Positions 6,572 through 8,189 of a stretch of 8,189 nucleotides of DNA are shown piece by piece. The stretch lies in NCBI GenBank assembly GCA_023250385.1, contig JAHFAU010000086.1:1-8189 (forward strand), in the 5' to 3' direction. Under the pieces are notes generated by a model, which saw only the letters and a program-made list of their open reading frames with translations, did not search any database and was not told the DNA's origin. The position numbers and the translations under genes were made by a program. The stretch's first letter is position 1. Every line of letters begins with the position of its first letter. Origin of the DNA: Anaerolineales bacterium. GTDB lineage: Bacteria > Chloroflexota > Anaerolineae > Anaerolineales > E44-bin32.

Positions 6572-6600
6572 CTTATCGGTAGCTCCAGCACCCGGGTGAA
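6572..6600 (-). promoter_or_regulatory. Candidate promoter for VOC gene with overlapping palindrome
   Basis: Read on the minus strand, TTCACC (6600-6595) and GATAAG (6577-6572) match -35 and -10 at four of six bases each with a 17-base spacer. A perfect 10-base palindrome CACCCGGGTG (6589-6598) overlaps the -35 element, where a repressor could sit. The leader to ATG 6440 would be about 125 bases. The matches are moderate and could be chance. Confidence 0.25.
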
Positions 6601-6626
6601 TCCCCGAGCCAATCCGGTGGAAGGAA

Positions 6627-7256
6627 CTACATTTTTTTCAGCAGGTCGCGCTTTTTGTCTTGAAACTCCTGCTCGGTGATGACACCCTTGACCCGCAGCC
6701 CGTCAAGCTCCGCGATAATTGCCGGGACATCGTCTGAGGGGGAAGGGCCACCTGCCCCAGTTCCTTCGCCAAACCCCATCTGTTCCTTGGCATCCAGCAT
6801 GGCAGTCTTGAAGCGAACCGGCTGAGCAATCCGCCGGAAAAAGTTGACTCCCAGTTCGCTGGCGGTCAGGATCTCGATGTCGCCGTAATCGAACATACGG
6901 CCAAAGAACGACTGCGACATCTTGACGTCGGTCACCTTCTCCAGCGAGGAGTCCAAGACGTCCTTGCTGAAGATTCCTGAGATGTGGATCACTCGCCGGT
7001 TGGTGATGACGTACTGCAGCTGGCGCCAGTTTAGGAAGTCGTAGGTCCCCTTTACGATCGGCAGGATCAGCAGCACGTAAGCGAAGGCCGCCAGCGGAAA
7101 GACCATGGCGGTCAGGGCCGTCACACCGGCCAGGATCAGTACGATCACCAGTATCTCCGCCGCGATCGCGCTCAGCAGGATGAAGGTGTGTTGGCGAGTG
7201 ATGAGCACGACCTTCTCATTATGTCCTAGCAGGCTTTCAAGATATTTGTCCGTCAT
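6627..7256 (-). CDS. Membrane protein with bacterial PH domain and C-terminal SHOCT domain
   Basis: A 209-residue membrane protein of unknown function. Residues 23-46 and 48-68 are two adjacent hydrophobic helices. About 76-155 match a bacterial pleckstrin-homology domain of the YdbS-like type (YVITNRRVIHISGIFSKD, then LEKVTDVKMSQSFFGRMFDYGDIEI). A Gly/Ser/Pro linker (163-175) leads to a SHOCT domain at about 177-209 (IAELDGLRVKGVITEQEF, ending KRDLLKKM). SHOCT motifs are short terminal helices found on many bacterial membrane and cytosolic proteins and are thought to mediate oligomerisation; the role here is inferred only from that. The start ATG 7256 is supported by AGGAG (plus-strand 7266-7270) at 9 bases. 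It is transcribed away from the MFS gene. Confidence 0.9.
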   Translation of the reverse strand: MTDKYLESLLGHNEKVVLITRQHTFILLSAIAAEILVIVLILAGVTALTAMVFPLAAFAYVLLILPIVKGTYDFLNWRQLQYVITNRRVIHISGIFSKDVLDSSLEKVTDVKMSQSFFGRMFDYGDIEILTASELGVNFFRRIAQPVRFKTAMLDAKEQMGFGEGTGAGGPSPSDDVPAIIAELDGLRVKGVITEQEFQDKKRDLLKKM

Positions 7257-7308
7257 GTCAGGCGGCTCCTAATGGCGGCAGGGTCGGGCCCTGGCCGGGT
7301 TGACCGAA

Positions 7309-7317
7309 TGGTATCAT
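7309..7317 (+). promoter_or_regulatory. Extended -10 promoter for MFS gene
   Basis: TGG followed by TATCAT (7312-7317) fits the extended -10 pattern TGnTATAAT with five of six -10 bases; no clear -35 lies at the normal distance. Transcription would begin near 7324, about 35 bases before GTG 7359. It lies in the 102-base gap between the divergent PH-domain and MFS genes. Confidence 0.4.
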
Positions 7318-7358
7318 GCGCCGGGCCACGCCCAGGTGCACGACCGGGCGACCAGTAG

Positions 7359-8189
7359 GTGGCACTGAAGCACTCCAACACCTCCAGCACCTCCAGCACC
7401 TCCACCACCGCCCCAAACGTCCGAGCGATAGCCTCCTTCCTCGGGCTCCGGCGGCCGATGGCCGTGCTGCTCACGATGGTCGTCCTTGTCGGGCTGGGCG
7501 AGCACCTGGCCGAGCGCTTCCTCCCCCTGTACCTGGTCGCGCTGGGCGGGGGTGCACTCTCGGTTGGACTGCTCAACGGCCTGGACAACTTGCTCAGCGC
7601 TCTGTACTCATTCCCTGGCGGCTATCTCAGTGATCGGCTGGGTCATAAACGGGCACTGGCCGTGTTCAACCTGGTGGCGATCGCCGGGTACTCGATTGTC
7701 ATCCTATTTCCATACTGGCAGGGGGCGATCGCCGGATCGATGCTGTTCATCTCCTGGTCGGCCCTCTCGCTGCCGGCGACGATGGACCTGGTTTCGGAGG
7801 TACTGCCCAGCGCCAAGCGGACGATGGGGGTCTCAATGCACTCGCTGGTGCGGCGGATCCCCATGGCGCTGGGGCCGGTCCTGGGCGGAATCTTAATCAG
7901 CAGCTACGGCGAGCGAGGCGGGATCCGGCTGGCGTTCGCCGCCGCAATTGGATTGGGGTTCGTCTCCTTGCTGCTCCAGCAGCGGTTCCTGTCTGACGAA
8001 CGGCGGCCCGCGCGGAACCCGGTGGGAAATCCACTGCGGGCTCTTTCGCTGATGAGCCCGGCACTGCGCAACCTGCTGACCTCGGACATCCTGATCCGCT
8101 TCTGCGAGCAGATCCCCTACGCGTTCGTGGTGTTGTGGGCTGTGGAACTCAACGGGATCTCCCCTATCCAGTTCGGTGTGCTGAGCGCG
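7359..8189 (+). CDS. Major facilitator superfamily transporter, 3'-truncated
   Basis: Reading from GTG 7359 the frame stays open to the right edge (277 codons), following a TAG at 7356-7358. The protein starts with a Ser/Thr-rich tail (residues 6-17). Hydrophobic segments follow: about 34-62, 66-90, 98-118, 122-140, 166-182 and 190-207. Between the second and third lies the MFS loop signature GGYLSDRLGHKRAL (87-100). The MGVSMHSLVRRIPMALGP block (156-173) is typical of one group of bacterial MFS exporters. The visible part covers the first six helices, the central loop and the beginning of the second half; the second half and the stop are missing. The substrate cannot be told. No good ribosome site precedes GTG 7359, and ATG 7458 or ATG 7476, at the start of the first helix region, are alternatives. 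Two overlapping plus-strand ORFs here are frame shadows. Confidence 0.88.
   Translation, partial: MALKHSNTSSTSSTSTTAPNVRAIASFLGLRRPMAVLLTMVVLVGLGEHLAERFLPLYLVALGGGALSVGLLNGLDNLLSALYSFPGGYLSDRLGHKRALAVFNLVAIAGYSIVILFPYWQGAIAGSMLFISWSALSLPATMDLVSEVLPSAKRTMGVSMHSLVRRIPMALGPVLGGILISSYGERGGIRLAFAAAIGLGFVSLLLQQRFLSDERRPARNPVGNPLRALSLMSPALRNLLTSDILIRFCEQIPYAFVVLWAVELNGISPIQFGVLSA
7379..7405 (+). repeat. 9-base tandem repeat (CACCTCCAG) at MFS N-terminus
   Basis: Two exact CACCTCCAG copies (7379-7387, 7388-7396) and a third with one change (7397-7405), preceded by a degenerate copy. In the MFS frame they encode repeated Thr-Ser-Ser. Because units are nine bases, copy-number change would keep the frame. 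If translation starts at ATG 7458 instead, the repeat is in the leader. Confidence 0.75.

Noticed and set aside
7371..7410. Possible CRISPR or iteron-like array from the CACCTCCAG repeats
   Set aside because: The repeats are adjacent 9-base units without spacers and lie in frame in the MFS N-terminus; a simple tandem repeat explains them.
7486..7896. 136-residue plus-strand ORF overlapping the MFS gene
   Set aside because: It is Trp/Arg/Ser-rich in a wrong frame; the MFS frame from 7359 has membrane helices and the loop signature.

Overview
The window is GC-rich, densely coded bacterial DNA holding seven protein genes, two of them cut by the window edges. No rRNA, tRNA, CRISPR array, insertion sequence or phage gene was recognised, and no gene-free stretch exceeds 300 bases. 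The most likely source is a member of the Chloroflexota or a similar high-GC, single-membrane-like lineage. That is inference from three things: a lipoprotein-type ABC adaptor with no outer-membrane partner in view, the style of the MFS and two-domain VOC proteins, and the SpoIIE-type phosphatase. Sequence alone does not settle the phylum.

Left part (1-2960, + strand): the C-terminal two thirds of a MacB/FtsX-type ABC permease, followed 66 bases later by a lipoprotein membrane-fusion (HlyD-like) adaptor. Together they look like the end of an ABC export or lipoprotein-handling operon whose ATPase is probably upstream, outside the window.

Middle part (3064-5479, + strand): a response regulator with an unusual three-part build, receiver + LuxR-type helix-turn-helix + SpoIIE/RsbU-type PP2C phosphatase. 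A possible hairpin terminator and a fair sigma70-like promoter follow. Next comes a collagen-like Gly-X-Y protein with a very basic, histone-tail-like N-terminus, a short perfect leucine heptad and no signal peptide. These two genes are the most unusual content. No sensor kinase, anti-sigma factor or anti-anti-sigma factor lies alongside.

Right part (5508-8189): two minus-strand genes, a CatE-like two-domain vicinal-oxygen-chelate protein and a small membrane protein with a bacterial PH domain and a C-terminal SHOCT domain. Divergent from the latter is a plus-strand MFS transporter, read from GTG 7359 and running off the right edge (277 codons visible). An extended -10 promoter sits in the divergent gap.

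Nothing forms an obvious new multi-gene system. The candidates for a second look are the receiver-HTH-phosphatase fusion and the cytoplasmic-looking collagen protein beside it.
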